Below, piece after piece: positions 40,994 through 49,821 of a stretch of 64,000 bases of DNA. Within the stretch, counting starts at the first letter, position 1. Every line of letters begins with the position of its first letter. Source of the stretch: Candidatus Solibacter usitatus (GTDB lineage: Bacteria; Acidobacteriota; Terriglobia; Bryobacterales; Bryobacteraceae); the NCBI GenBank assembly GCA_016213245.1, contig JACRBC010000068.1, positions 1 to 64,000 of the forward strand, given 5' to 3'. Below the pieces are notes generated by a model. It had not been told where the DNA came from. It made no database searches and worked only from the letters and a program-made list of their open reading frames with translations. The translations under genes and the position numbers were made by a program.

Positions 40994-41872
40994 ATGGCGC
41001 AGACGAGACGGGCATTCCTGGGGACCGCCGGGGCGCTGGCGGCGCTGCCCGGGGCGCAACAGGTGGATTTCGGCGGGCACCGGGTTTCGCGGCTGATTGT
41101 GGGCGGCAACCCGGTGAGCGGGAACTCGCACGTGTCGCCGGCGCTGGACCGGGAGATGGCGGACTACTTCACGGCCGAGAACATCAAGAGGCTGCTGCGG
41201 GCGTGCGAGCAGGCGGGCATCAACGTGTGGCAGTCGCGGGCGGACCGGTTCATCATCCGGATGCTGCGGGAGTACCGCAACGAGGGCGGGCGGATCCAAT
41301 GGGTGGCGCAGACGGCCTCGGAGATGGCGGACATCAAGCGCAACATCCGGGAGATTGCGGGCGCGGGAGCGATCGGCGCCTACCACCATGGCTCGGCGAC
41401 CGACGCGATGTGGCGGACGGGCAAGATGGACGAGGTGCGGGAGCGGGTGAAGGTGATGAAAGACCTGGGGCTGCGGGCGGGGCTGGGCACGCACATTCCG
41501 GAGGTGATCGATTACGTCGAGGACAAGGGGTGGGAGGTGGACTTCTACATGACCTGCCTCTACAACCTGAGCCGGAGCAAGGAGGAGGCGTCCAAGTTGG
41601 CAGGCAGGGTGGTGGAGGGCGAGTACTTCCACGAGCCGGACCGGGCCCAGATGCTGGAGCGGGTGAAACGAACGGCGAGGCAGTGTTTCGTGTTCAAGGT
41701 GTATGGGGCGAGCCGGAGGTGCCGCGACGAGGAGGACCGGCGGGCGGCGCTGCGGCAGGTGTTCGCGTCGGCGAAGAAGAGCGACTGCGTGGTAGTGGGG
41801 ATGTATCCGAAGAACAGCGAGCAGGTGATGGAGAACAGCCGGCTGGTGGCGGGGTGCGTGGGGGAGAGCTGA
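40994..41872 (+). CDS. Exported aldo/keto reductase-like TIM-barrel protein
   Basis: A 292-residue protein with a twin-arginine-like signal (TRRAFLGTAGALAALPGA). The body resembles an aldo/keto reductase-fold TIM barrel (VSRLIVGGNPVSG, RLLRACEQAGINVWQSRADRF, GAIGAYHHGSATD), but the catalytic Tyr/Lys/His set is not clearly preserved. The C-terminal VFASAKKSDCVVVGMYPKNSEQV is family-like. Function unknown; proteins of this kind are common in Planctomycetes and Acidobacteria. It converges on the next gene with no gap. Confidence 0.7.
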   Translation: MAQTRRAFLGTAGALAALPGAQQVDFGGHRVSRLIVGGNPVSGNSHVSPALDREMADYFTAENIKRLLRACEQAGINVWQSRADRFIIRMLREYRNEGGRIQWVAQTASEMADIKRNIREIAGAGAIGAYHHGSATDAMWRTGKMDEVRERVKVMKDLGLRAGLGTHIPEVIDYVEDKGWEVDFYMTCLYNLSRSKEEASKLAGRVVEGEYFHEPDRAQMLERVKRTARQCFVFKVYGASRRCRDEEDRRAALRQVFASAKKSDCVVVGMYPKNSEQVMENSRLVAGCVGES

Positions 41873-42355
41873 CTACTTCGCGGCGGGGGGCTCGGGCGTG
41901 GGCGCGGCCTTGGGCCGGTCGATCTGGGCGATTTTGCCGTCGACGACGCGGACGCGGACCTCGCCGCCGTCGCTGGTGGTGTAGCGGAGGATTTCCTCAT
42001 CCGACGTGGTGATGGAGAAGGCGGGCTTACCGGCCTTGGCGATCAAATCGGCGCGGAGGGCGCCAGCGTCGATGCCGTCGAAGGCGGAGAGTGGGGGCTT
42101 GGGCAGGGGTTTGGCGGGTAGGTAGGAGCGGGAGGCCGCAGCGGAGGATTTTGCCGCTGGGGCTTCCGGCCTGGCGGGGGAGAGGGTCCCGTCGATGCGG
42201 CCCAGGGCCTTGGAGAGGGCGGAGGCGGTGGACTTCCCTGCCCCGGCGCCGGAGGTGGAGGTAGCCGCGGCGATGGCGCCGTATTCGACCATGGCCTGGG
42301 CAGAGGCGCAGGCGGCCAGCAGCACCAGGGCGCAGGGGACGATCCAGAGCCGCAT
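41873..42355 (-). CDS. Small secreted protein of unknown function
   Basis: A 160-residue protein starting at ATG 42355 with GGAGGG upstream. Signal peptide at residues 1-19 (ending ASAQA). After a Ser/Ala/Pro-rich linker a small C-terminal domain carries LIAKAGKPAFSITTSDEEILRYTTSDGGEVRVRVVDGKIAQI, split here by family unknown strands; it resembles SmpA/OmlA-type small b-domains. A longer frame upstream on this strand is antisense to the M23 and mtgA genes and is rejected. Confidence 0.65.
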   Translation of the reverse strand: MRLWIVPCALVLLAACASAQAMVEYGAIAAATSTSGAGAGKSTASALSKALGRIDGTLSPARPEAPAAKSSAAASRSYLPAKPLPKPPLSAFDGIDAGALRADLIAKAGKPAFSITTSDEEILRYTTSDGGEVRVRVVDGKIAQIDRPKAAPTPEPPAAK

Positions 42356-42442
42356 GAGTTCCCTCCAGTGAGCAGTGTAGGCCGATTGCGGGCGGATGTC
42401 AGCGGGGAAAACACCTAGGGCGGGGGACAAATCAACCGCGCA

Positions 42443-42478
42443 ACCCCCTCCCTCACGGTCGGGGCTCTGACGGGCGGG
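42443..42478. repeat. Dispersed GC-rich repeat copy
   Basis: One copy, cctcacggtcggggctc followed by tgacgggcggg, between the small secreted gene and the M23 peptidase. It matches the 34.6-kb copies almost base for base. Confidence 0.6.
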
Positions 42479-42490
42479 TATTCTGGATGA

Positions 42491-43297
42491 ATGCGGTTGA
42501 TTCTGCTGCTGGCGGTGATGATGGGTCTGCGGGCCGAGGTCCGGCAGGGCGATGTGATCCGTGTGGCCGGGCCGGGCGAGTCGGCGCGGATGAACGGGCG
42601 AACGGTGCGGCTGTACGGGCAGGCTGACGGAAGCCGGCTGGGGCTGATGCCGGTACCGGCGGCGGAGAAGCCGGGCGACTACGCGCTGGAGGTGCTGGAT
42701 GCGAGCGGCAAGGTGGTGCGCAGCGGAGACGTGGAAGTGAAGGACGCGCGGTTTCGCAGGCAGAACGTCCTCATCGCCAAGCAGACGGCGGCGCTGGCGG
42801 CGTCGGAGGAGGAGACCAGGCTGGTGCGGGCGTTCCTGCAGGCGGAGACGGAGGGGCGTTATTGGGCCGACCCGTTGGGGTTGCCGCTGGCGGGGTGCAT
42901 GATCTCGCCGTACGGCGTGCAGCGATTCCATAACGGGATACCGACGGGGAACGTGCACGGCGGGTGGGACCAGAGAGGGGGCAAGGGGACGGCGGTGCGG
43001 GCGGCGGCGGCGGGGGTGGTGCGGATCGCGAAGATGTTCGAACTGCGGGGCGGGACGGTAGGGATCGACCACGGGCAGGGGCTGGAGACGATGTACCTGC
43101 ACATGTCGGGATTCGCGGTGCAGGAGGGGGCGGAGGTGAAGGAAGGGGAGGTGGTGGGCTATGTGGGGTCTACCGGGCGTTCGACGGGGCCGCACCTGCA
43201 CTGGTCGATATTGGCCAACGGGGTGGCGGTGAATCCGGCGCAATGGGTGAAAGTGAAGGCGTGCGCGGCGCAGGCGGCGGCGGGGAAGAAGAAGTAG
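42491..43297 (+). CDS. M23-family metallopeptidase (LytM domain)
   Basis: A 268-residue exported protein with a short signal (residues 1-15). The C-terminal LytM domain keeps the zinc ligands His156 and Asp160 in HGGWD and His237 in GPHLHW, plus catalytic His204 in MYLHMS. It cuts peptide cross-links in peptidoglycan. The N-terminal ~100 residues are a b-rich domain. It converges on mtgA with 2 bases between, so a hydrolase and a transglycosylase for the cell wall sit side by side. Confidence 0.9.
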   Translation: MRLILLLAVMMGLRAEVRQGDVIRVAGPGESARMNGRTVRLYGQADGSRLGLMPVPAAEKPGDYALEVLDASGKVVRSGDVEVKDARFRRQNVLIAKQTAALAASEEETRLVRAFLQAETEGRYWADPLGLPLAGCMISPYGVQRFHNGIPTGNVHGGWDQRGGKGTAVRAAAAGVVRIAKMFELRGGTVGIDHGQGLETMYLHMSGFAVQEGAEVKEGEVVGYVGSTGRSTGPHLHWSILANGVAVNPAQWVKVKACAAQAAAGKKK

Positions 43298-43299
43298 GT

Positions 43300-43989
43300 T
43301 CAGTGGCCCATGAGGGTCATGCGCTGGAGGATGATGGCGGAGTAGCGGTCCATGCGGGCGGGGGAGCGGCGGCGGGGGCTGGGCAGGACGGCGGCGAGGT
43401 GGGCGGCCTGGTCGCGCGAGAGGCGGGCGGCGGAGGTGCGGTAGTGGAAGCGGGCGGCGGCCTCGGCGCCGAAGACGCCGGGCGCCCACTCGATGTTGTT
43501 GAGGTAGAGTTCGAGGATGCGGCGCTTGTCGAGGATCAGTTCGGCCAGGGGCACGATGGCGGCCTCCATGCCTTTCCGGAAGAAACCGCCGCGGGTAGTA
43601 AGAAAGATGTTTTTGACCAGTTGCTGGGAGATGGTGGAGGCGCCGCGGAGGCGGCCGCGGTCCTGGTCGTCGTCGAGGGCTTCGTCGATGGCGTGCTGGA
43701 TCTCGGTCCAGTCGAAGCCGTGGTGCAGGTAGAAGCGGCCGTCCTCCGCGGCGACGACGGCCCACTGGAGGTGGGGCGAGATCTGGGCGAGGGGCACCTG
43801 GACGTGCTTTTTCATGTACTTGCCGGGCTTGAACCAGGATTCCACGCGGCGCTCGAGCTGGAGTGCGGTGGTGGGTGGATTGAACAGCTTCAGGGCGAGG
43901 AGGGACAGTACGATCCAGCCGAAGACCAGGGCCAGAGTGATCAGCGACCAGCGGAGGAAGCGGCGAGCGAGGTTTGACTTGGGAGCCAA
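43300..43989 (-). CDS. mtgA: Monofunctional peptidoglycan transglycosylase MtgA
   Basis: A 229-residue GT51 enzyme with a TTG start; no ATG is nearby. One N-terminal membrane helix (residues ~12-36) anchors it. The catalytic glutamate is in AAEDGRFYLHHGFDW, followed by RGASTISQQLVKNIFL, RRILELYLNNIEWAPG and the final FHYRTSA, all GT51 signatures. It polymerises lipid II glycan chains in the periplasm without a transpeptidase domain. It lies opposite the M23 peptidase gene. Confidence 0.95.
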   Translation of the reverse strand: MAPKSNLARRFLRWSLITLALVFGWIVLSLLALKLFNPPTTALQLERRVESWFKPGKYMKKHVQVPLAQISPHLQWAVVAAEDGRFYLHHGFDWTEIQHAIDEALDDDQDRGRLRGASTISQQLVKNIFLTTRGGFFRKGMEAAIVPLAELILDKRRILELYLNNIEWAPGVFGAEAAARFHYRTSAARLSRDQAAHLAAVLPSPRRRSPARMDRYSAIILQRMTLMGH

Positions 43990-44076
43990 GGACCAGGGTA
44001 CGTCAGTTTGGGGCCGGAGAGGGGTGGGTGAAATGAATCAGTATTCTGGCATTGTGATTGCGGGGTAAAGCAGGTT

Positions 44077-45510
44077 ATGGCAGTTCAGCCGTTGCAGTAC
44101 AAACCGAACCCGAAGGCGCCCAGGCAGATCTTACCTGTTTTGAATGCTGAGGTTAGAGCCGTTACATCGCAGGAGGTGGCGCTTGGATTCACTCCGGAGC
44201 AGGTGCGCGTAGAGGCGCAGCGATGCTTGCAGTGCGCCAAACCAACCTGCATTGACGCCTGCCCGATCCATATCGACATTAAGAGGTTCATCGCGCGGCT
44301 GGCCGAAGGCGAGTACCAGGCGGCGCACGACGTGATCAGCGAGCAGAGCCCATTTCCGGGGGTGTGCGGGCGGGTCTGCCAGCATGAGCTGTTCTGTGAA
44401 GACGTCTGCATCGTGGCCAAGAAGTGGGAGCCGGTGGCGATCGGGAGCCTGGAGCGGTTCGCGGCGGACCACGCCCGGCTGCGAATGCAGGAGCTAGCGC
44501 ACAGCTACCCCAAGCCTACGGGCAAGAAAGTGGCGCTGGTGGGCAGCGGACCGGCGTCGTTGATCGCGGCCTACGACCTGGTGCGGAACAACTACCGGGT
44601 GACGGTGTTTGAGGCGCTGCACAAGCTGGGCGGAGTGCTGGCCTACGGGATCCCGAACTTCCGGCTGCCGCGGGAGATCCTGCACGAGGAGATCGCGCGG
44701 CTGCAAAACATGGGAGTGGAGTTCGAGGTGGATTTCATCGTCGGCAAGACGGCGACGCTGGAGGAGCTGTTTGAGGAGGGGTTCGAGGCGGTGTTCATCG
44801 GCACGGGCGCGGGATTGCCGTACATGATGGGCATTCCCGGCGAGAACCTGGTGGGCGTCTACACGGCGAACGAGTTTCTGACGCGCATCAACCTGATGGA
44901 GGCGTTCCGGTTTCCAGACGCGCCGACGCCGGTGCGGGTGGGCGCGCACACAATCATCGTCGGCGGCGGCAACTCGGCGATGGATGCGGCGCGGTGGGCC
45001 AAGCGCATGGGGAGCGATGTGACCGTTCTGTACCGGCGCGGGCGGGCGGAGCTGAAGGCGCGGCTGGAAGAGATCGAGCACGCCGAGGAAGAGGGCGTAC
45101 GGTTCGAGTTCCTGGCGGCGCCGGTGGCGCTGTTTGGGGACGAAAACGGGTATGTGAAGGAAGTGGAGTGCATCCGGATGGAGCTGGGCGAACCGGACGA
45201 GAGCGGGCGGCGATCGCCCGTACCCATTGCCGGCAGCGAGCACCGCATCCCTGTGGACACCGTTGTGGCGGCCATCGGCCAGGCGCCGAATCCGACGCTG
45301 CAAAAGGCCACGCCGCAGTTGATCACCAAGCGAGGCAAGATCGTGGTGGACACCAAGGGCGAGACGTCGATGCCGCACGTTTTCGCGGGCGGGGACGTGG
45401 TACGGGGAGGCTCGACGGTGATCCTGGCGATGAAGGACGGCCGTCTGGCGGCGCAGGCGATCCATGAGGTGCTGAGCGGCGTGGCGGCCGAGGTGGAGGT
45501 GGCGCAGTGA
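44077..45510 (+). CDS. NfnB-like / glutamate-synthase-small-subunit-type oxidoreductase
   Basis: A 477-residue flavoprotein of the GltD/NfnB family. N-terminal 4Fe-4S motifs are CLQCAKPTCIDACP (about residues 50-63) and a second set CGRVCQHELFCEDVC. Then an FAD-binding loop (VGSGPASLIAAYDL), an NAD(P)H-binding loop (IVGGGNSAMDAARWAK) and FAGGDVVRGGSTVI. With the next gene it forms the two-subunit Nfn complex, which couples NADH, NADPH and ferredoxin by electron bifurcation. The adjacent NfnA-like gene overlaps by 4 bases (GTGA), which favours Nfn over glutamate synthase, since no large gltB gene is present. Confidence 0.85.
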   Translation: MAVQPLQYKPNPKAPRQILPVLNAEVRAVTSQEVALGFTPEQVRVEAQRCLQCAKPTCIDACPIHIDIKRFIARLAEGEYQAAHDVISEQSPFPGVCGRVCQHELFCEDVCIVAKKWEPVAIGSLERFAADHARLRMQELAHSYPKPTGKKVALVGSGPASLIAAYDLVRNNYRVTVFEALHKLGGVLAYGIPNFRLPREILHEEIARLQNMGVEFEVDFIVGKTATLEELFEEGFEAVFIGTGAGLPYMMGIPGENLVGVYTANEFLTRINLMEAFRFPDAPTPVRVGAHTIIVGGGNSAMDAARWAKRMGSDVTVLYRRGRAELKARLEEIEHAEEEGVRFEFLAAPVALFGDENGYVKEVECIRMELGEPDESGRRSPVPIAGSEHRIPVDTVVAAIGQAPNPTLQKATPQLITKRGKIVVDTKGETSMPHVFAGGDVVRGGSTVILAMKDGRLAAQAIHEVLSGVAAEVEVAQ

Positions 45511-46343
45511 ACAGGATACTGGCAAAGAGGCAACTGGCGCCGGAGGTGACGTTGCTGGAGGTGGAGGCGCCGAGGATCCAGCGGCGGTGGAAGCCGGGGA
45601 TGTTCATCATCATCCGGCCGCTGGCCAATAGCGAGAGAATCCCGCTGACGATTGTGGATTCGAGCGCCGAACGGCAGTCGATCACGATGGTGATCCAGGC
45701 GATCGGCAAGACGACGAAGGAGGCCGTGGCGCTGGAGCCGGGCGACGCCCTGTGCGACCTGGTGGGGCCGCTGGGAGAGGCGGCGACGATGACCACAGAC
45801 CAGAAGGTGGTGTGCATGGCCGGCGGGGTGGGCGTGGCCGAGCTGCTGCCGGTGGCCAAGGCGTTTCACGAGGCGGGCAACCACGTGACGGCGCTGTGCG
45901 GAGCGCGGTCGGACAGCTACAGGATTCTGGATGAAGAGCTGAAGGCGTCGGTGGACGAGCTCCAGTGGGCCACCGACGATGGGACTTTCGGGTTTCACGG
46001 CAACGTGGTCCAACTGCTGAAGAGCCTGGCTGGTCCGGGGACATTCAGCGAGGGGCACGTCATCGGGCCGATTCCGATGATGAAGGCGGCGGCGGAAGCC
46101 ACGCGGGATTGGGGCTTGAAGCTGCACGCGAGCTTGAACCCGGTGATGATCGACGGGACGGGGATGTGCGGCGGTTGCCGGGTGACGGTGGGGAGCGAAG
46201 TGAAGTTCGCCTGCGTGGACGGACCGGAGTTCGACGCGCACCTGGTGGATTTCGACGAGCTGACGCGGCGGAACCGGGCCTACCGGGAGATGGAGCAGGA
46301 GTCGCTGCGGCACGTGTGCCGGGTGGGGCTGGACGTGCGGTAG
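45507..46343 (+). CDS. NfnA-like FAD/2Fe-2S subunit (sulfide/dihydroorotate dehydrogenase-like)
   Basis: A 278-residue protein with GTG start overlapping the previous stop. It begins with a ferredoxin-reductase b-barrel (RIPLTIVDSSAER for FAD), then the NAD-binding fold (MAGGVGVAELLPVA) and a C-terminal 2Fe-2S cluster: DGTGMCGGCRVTVG plus FACVDGPEFDAHLVDF. This is the layout of NfnA and of the dihydroorotate dehydrogenase electron-transfer subunit. Partnered with an NfnB-type gene it should form NADH-dependent ferredoxin:NADP+ oxidoreductase. A terminator-like hairpin follows. Confidence 0.87.
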   Translation: MNRILAKRQLAPEVTLLEVEAPRIQRRWKPGMFIIIRPLANSERIPLTIVDSSAERQSITMVIQAIGKTTKEAVALEPGDALCDLVGPLGEAATMTTDQKVVCMAGGVGVAELLPVAKAFHEAGNHVTALCGARSDSYRILDEELKASVDELQWATDDGTFGFHGNVVQLLKSLAGPGTFSEGHVIGPIPMMKAAAEATRDWGLKLHASLNPVMIDGTGMCGGCRVTVGSEVKFACVDGPEFDAHLVDFDELTRRNRAYREMEQESLRHVCRVGLDVR

Positions 46344-46437
46344 TGAGGTAGCAGCCACGCCGGCCCTGAGCCGGGTAGGATTGAGGGGTGGGCAGAGAAG
46401 CGGTCGGTCCCGTGAATTGTTGGAGTTGGGGGGATTC

Positions 46438-46495
46438 ACCCAACCGTGGTGGATTTCACCCCATCGGCTGGGGAGCCGGCACCGTTGGGTTTTTC
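46438..46495 (+). terminator. Intrinsic terminator after the Nfn pair
   Basis: A 7-bp outer stem (acccaac 46438-46444 with gttgggt 46484-46490) encloses a second hairpin (cggct/agccg with a GGGG loop) and is followed by TTTT. It ends the Nfn transcript about 100 bases after the stop. Confidence 0.6.
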
Positions 46496-46528
46496 GTCAG
46501 CCTGTACAAATCATTGAAAAATATCAAG

Positions 46529-46558
46529 TTGACGAAGTAGAGGATAATAAGGTATGTT
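46529..46558 (+). promoter_or_regulatory. Sigma-70-like promoter of the multiheme cytochrome operon
   Basis: TTGACG at 46529-46534, an 18-base spacer and TATGTT at 46553-46558 lie in an unusually AT-rich pocket just after the Nfn terminator. It leaves an ~80-base leader before the cytochrome ATG at 46645. Confidence 0.5.
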
Positions 46559-46644
46559 TGGCCTGGATCATGCAGTGCAGATCCTGAGTCGTGTCAGACG
46601 CGGCCTCGGCCGCGGAAATCATAAGTAAGAAAGAGGAGAGCCAC

Positions 46645-48780
46645 ATGCGATCGCATTCACGCTCTAGCGGCTGGATGAAGTGGGCACTCGTGGTGATGGT
46701 GCTGGTGGCATCGACGGCACTGGTCAGCTCGACAAAGTCCCCGTTCACCCCGCAAGACAAGGCCTATTACGCGGACGAAGCACTGGTGAACTTCGTGCGC
46801 CCGGGACTGGTGTTCAAGATTATCAGCCACGAGATCGCGGCCGACGGAACCGTGAAGGTCCGCTTCAAGATGACGGACCCGAAGGGAGTGGCGCTGGAGC
46901 GGGAAGGGATCAACACGCCGGGCGTGGTGACCACGAGTTTCGTGCTGTCGACGATTCCGAACGAGTCGAAGTGGCAGCAGCCGTACACGACGCGTCTGAA
47001 GACGAGCACGTATGCGCCGACGGCGGGCAAACAAGCGAGGCAGGCGTCAACCGATACGGGCGGCACTTACGCGAAAGCCGCCGACGGCGAGTACGTCTAC
47101 ACGTTCGGGCTGAAGCTGCCGGCGGCATACCAGAAGAACGCCACGCACACGATCGTGGTGTTCGGCAACCGGAACCTGTCGGAGTTCGGCATGAGTACGA
47201 ACTACGCGACCGACATTTACAACTTCGTGCCCGACGGTACGCCGGTGAAGAAGATCCGCGAGGTATTCAAGAGCGCGTCGTGCAATAAGTGCCACGACAA
47301 CCTGCGCTTCCACGGCGGATCGCGCGTGGGCGTGGAAGCTTGCGTGATCTGCCACGTGCCGCAATACGCGACCGGCGGCCAGACGGTGTCGAACCTGAAT
47401 CCGGAGACGGACAACACCATCGACATGACGGTGATGATCCACAAGATCCACATGGGTTCGGAGCTGCCGAGCGTGGTGGGGGGAAAGCCGTACCAGATTA
47501 TCGGCTACGGCAACGCTGTGAGCGACTTCTCCTACGTCAACATGCCGTCGAGGACGAACAACTGCCAGTGGTGTCATGAGAAGGGCAACGAGCAGGCGGC
47601 CCAGAAGGACGCCTGGCTCATGCAGCCGACGCGCGCGGCTTGCGGCGCCTGCCACGATACGGTGAATTTCCAGACCGGACAGGGGCACGTGAACCTGCCG
47701 CAGCCGAGCGACAGCCAGTGCGCGAACTGCCATATTCCGCAGGGCGAGATCGACTTTGACGCATCGATCAAGGGCGCGCACGTCGTGGAACAGGATTCCG
47801 CGCTTGTGCGCGGCGTGATCGCCAAGTTCGTCAACATCGAGAACACCAAGCCGGGCCAGAAGCCGACCATCACGTTTTCGCTGACGGACCGTTCGGGCAC
47901 GGCGATGGACATCAACGAACTGATTCCCGGCGCCGGCCGCGGCCGCATCGGTTTTACGCTGGCGGCGCTGACGGGCGGCGACTACGGCCAGGGCATTTCC
48001 ACGGCGACGACGAGGGGCTACGTTCAGGACGCCCCGACGGCGACCACCGGGTTCACCGGCACGCCGGGCCTGTACAAATACACGATTGCGACGGCCATCC
48101 CGGCTGACGCCAAGGGCACATGGGCGATGCAGATTGAGGGCCGCTCGGATGAGAAGGTCCTCGCCGGGACACTCAAGGAACGCATCGTCGAGGTGAACCT
48201 GCCGAACCAGGTGCGATACTTCTCGGTGGATAGCAGCGCAGTCGCGCCGCGCAGGACGGTGGCGAATACGGCGACCTGTAACAACTGCCACTCGAACCTG
48301 GCGCTGCACGGCCTCAACCGGAACGCCGTGGAGAGCTGCATTATCTGCCACAACCCGGCGATGACCGACGCGGCCCGCCGGCCGGCCGACAAGATGCCGG
48401 CCGAGTCGATCAGCCTGGCGTCGATGGTGCACCGGATCCACACCGGAGACGACCAGCCCAACGGCTATGTCCTCTACGGTCGTGGCGGAGCGGCGGATTT
48501 CAGCAAGGCCACTTTCCCGCCGCCGGCCATCACCGCGAAGTGCACCATGTGCCACGTCAGCGGCACAGAAAATGCCCCGGCCAGAGGCACGGCGAACGTG
48601 ACCGATCCTCGCGGCTGGATCACGCCGGTGGGGCCGACCAGCGCGGCCTGCCTGGCGTGCCACTCCAGCAAGGACGTCGCGTCGCACGCGCTGGCCAACA
48701 CGACGACGCTGGGCGAGAGCTGCGCGGCCTGCCACGGGCCGAACAGCGAGTTCGCGGTGTCGAAGGTACACGCGCAGTAG
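46645..48780 (+). CDS. OmcA/MtrC-family decaheme c-type cytochrome
   Basis: A 711-residue protein; the ATG at 46645 follows GAGGAG. Signal peptide at residues 1-32, with no lipobox cysteine, unlike Shewanella MtrC/OmcA. Ten CXXCH haem motifs fall into two pentads: near residues 213, 233, 307, 333, 359 and 545, 565, 633, 669, 693. Between them sits a ~180-residue b-rich domain. This two-times-(b + five-haem) plan is that of MtrC/OmcA, the surface terminal reductases of extracellular electron transfer. A DmsE-type decaheme and a porin-like barrel follow, as expected for a conduit. Substrate could be metal, humics or another partner. Confidence 0.9.
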   Translation: MRSHSRSSGWMKWALVVMVLVASTALVSSTKSPFTPQDKAYYADEALVNFVRPGLVFKIISHEIAADGTVKVRFKMTDPKGVALEREGINTPGVVTTSFVLSTIPNESKWQQPYTTRLKTSTYAPTAGKQARQASTDTGGTYAKAADGEYVYTFGLKLPAAYQKNATHTIVVFGNRNLSEFGMSTNYATDIYNFVPDGTPVKKIREVFKSASCNKCHDNLRFHGGSRVGVEACVICHVPQYATGGQTVSNLNPETDNTIDMTVMIHKIHMGSELPSVVGGKPYQIIGYGNAVSDFSYVNMPSRTNNCQWCHEKGNEQAAQKDAWLMQPTRAACGACHDTVNFQTGQGHVNLPQPSDSQCANCHIPQGEIDFDASIKGAHVVEQDSALVRGVIAKFVNIENTKPGQKPTITFSLTDRSGTAMDINELIPGAGRGRIGFTLAALTGGDYGQGISTATTRGYVQDAPTATTGFTGTPGLYKYTIATAIPADAKGTWAMQIEGRSDEKVLAGTLKERIVEVNLPNQVRYFSVDSSAVAPRRTVANTATCNNCHSNLALHGLNRNAVESCIICHNPAMTDAARRPADKMPAESISLASMVHRIHTGDDQPNGYVLYGRGGAADFSKATFPPPAITAKCTMCHVSGTENAPARGTANVTDPRGWITPVGPTSAACLACHSSKDVASHALANTTTLGESCAACHGPNSEFAVSKVHAQ

Positions 48781-48796
48781 TCTGAAGCTAAACTAC

Positions 48797-48830
48797 GGGC
48801 AGGCCCTCCAATGGGGGTCTGCCCTTTCTT
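48797..48830 (+). terminator. Intrinsic terminator-like hairpin between the two decaheme genes
   Basis: The outer stem gggcag/ctgccc (48797-48802 with 48819-48824) encloses further GC pairs and is followed directly by TTTCTT. It lies 17 bases after the OmcA-like stop and 17 bases before the DmsE-like start. It could separate or attenuate expression of downstream genes. Confidence 0.7.
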
Positions 48831-48846
48831 ATAGTCGGGAGTACTC

Positions 48847-49821
48847 ATGCGATTCCGGTTACTGCCGTTGACGGCCGCCCTGCTGGTGGCGGCGTTGACT
48901 GCGGCTCCGCGCCAGGATCAAAAGGCGGCGCCGCAGAAACCAGGAGAGAAGGCCGCGGCGCAGCAGGACGCCAAGGCGGCCAAGAGGGAGTTCGCCGGGT
49001 CTGAGACCTGCGCGACCTGTCACGAGGACATTAGTACCGGTTTCAAGAAGAATCCACATTCGACGCTGGAGACGAACAAGAAGCGAGGTTTCGACGGCAA
49101 GGCCTGCGAGGGCTGCCACGGTCCTGGATCAGTGCACGCGGAGACGAACTCCGGCGACGACATCCGCAGCCCGAAGAGGATGAAGGCGGCAGCGATCGAC
49201 GCGATGTGCCTGGGCTGCCACAAGAACCAGCCGACACACGTGGGCCGGTTGCAGGGCAGCCACGCCCGGAACGCGGTGCCGTGCACGTCGTGCCACGACA
49301 TGCACAAGACCGGAGAAGAGTCGAGCGAGCGCCGGTTGAAGAGCACGGCCGGGATCAACAAGGCGTGCGCGAGCTGCCACCCGGACGTCTGGGCCTCGTT
49401 CCAGAAACCGAACCGGCACAAGCTGCCGGAGGGCGGGATGAGCTGCACGAGCTGCCATAACCCGCACGCCAGCTTCATGAACAGGAATCTGCGCCTATCG
49501 GGCGGCAACGAACCGGGGTGCTTCGCCTGCCACGGCGACAAACGGGGACCCTTTGTCTTCGAGCACGCTCCGTCAAGGAACGAGTCCTGCTCGACGTGCC
49601 ATGAGCCGCATGGCTCCACCAACCCGCGGATGCTGAAGCGGGCCGAGATTGCTCCGCTGTGCCTGGAGTGCCACTCGAACATTCAGGCTTCGCCGCCGGC
49701 CACGACGGTGGGCGGCATTCCGCCGGCGATCCACGATCTACGCAGCCCGCGATACCGGAACTGCACGATCTGTCACCAGAAGATTCACGGTTCGAATGCG
49801 AATGGGGCGTTGCTGAGATGA
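48847..49821 (+). CDS. DmsE/MtrA-type periplasmic decaheme c-type cytochrome
   Basis: A 324-residue exported protein with GGGAG upstream of the ATG. Signal peptide at residues 1-20 then a Lys/Ala/Gln-rich linker. Ten CXXCH motifs are spread evenly from residue ~56 to the end (CATCH, CEGCH, CLGCH, CTSCH, CASCH, CTSCH, CFACH, CSTCH, CLECH, CTICH), as in DmsE/MtrA, which pass electrons from the periplasm into an outer-membrane barrel. Its stop overlaps the ATG of the barrel gene (ATGA), a strong hint of coupled expression and complex formation. Confidence 0.93.
   Translation: MRFRLLPLTAALLVAALTAAPRQDQKAAPQKPGEKAAAQQDAKAAKREFAGSETCATCHEDISTGFKKNPHSTLETNKKRGFDGKACEGCHGPGSVHAETNSGDDIRSPKRMKAAAIDAMCLGCHKNQPTHVGRLQGSHARNAVPCTSCHDMHKTGEESSERRLKSTAGINKACASCHPDVWASFQKPNRHKLPEGGMSCTSCHNPHASFMNRNLRLSGGNEPGCFACHGDKRGPFVFEHAPSRNESCSTCHEPHGSTNPRMLKRAEIAPLCLECHSNIQASPPATTVGGIPPAIHDLRSPRYRNCTICHQKIHGSNANGALLR

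Noticed and set aside
41873-43765. Very long minus-strand frame through the M23 gene
   Set aside because: Only its last 160 codons (from ATG 42355) have a signal peptide and ribosome site; the rest is antisense to the M23 peptidase and overlaps mtgA in another frame.
44077-45510. Glutamate synthase small subunit gltD
   Set aside because: No large gltB subunit is adjacent while an NfnA-like gene overlaps by 4 bases, so Nfn is the better reading.
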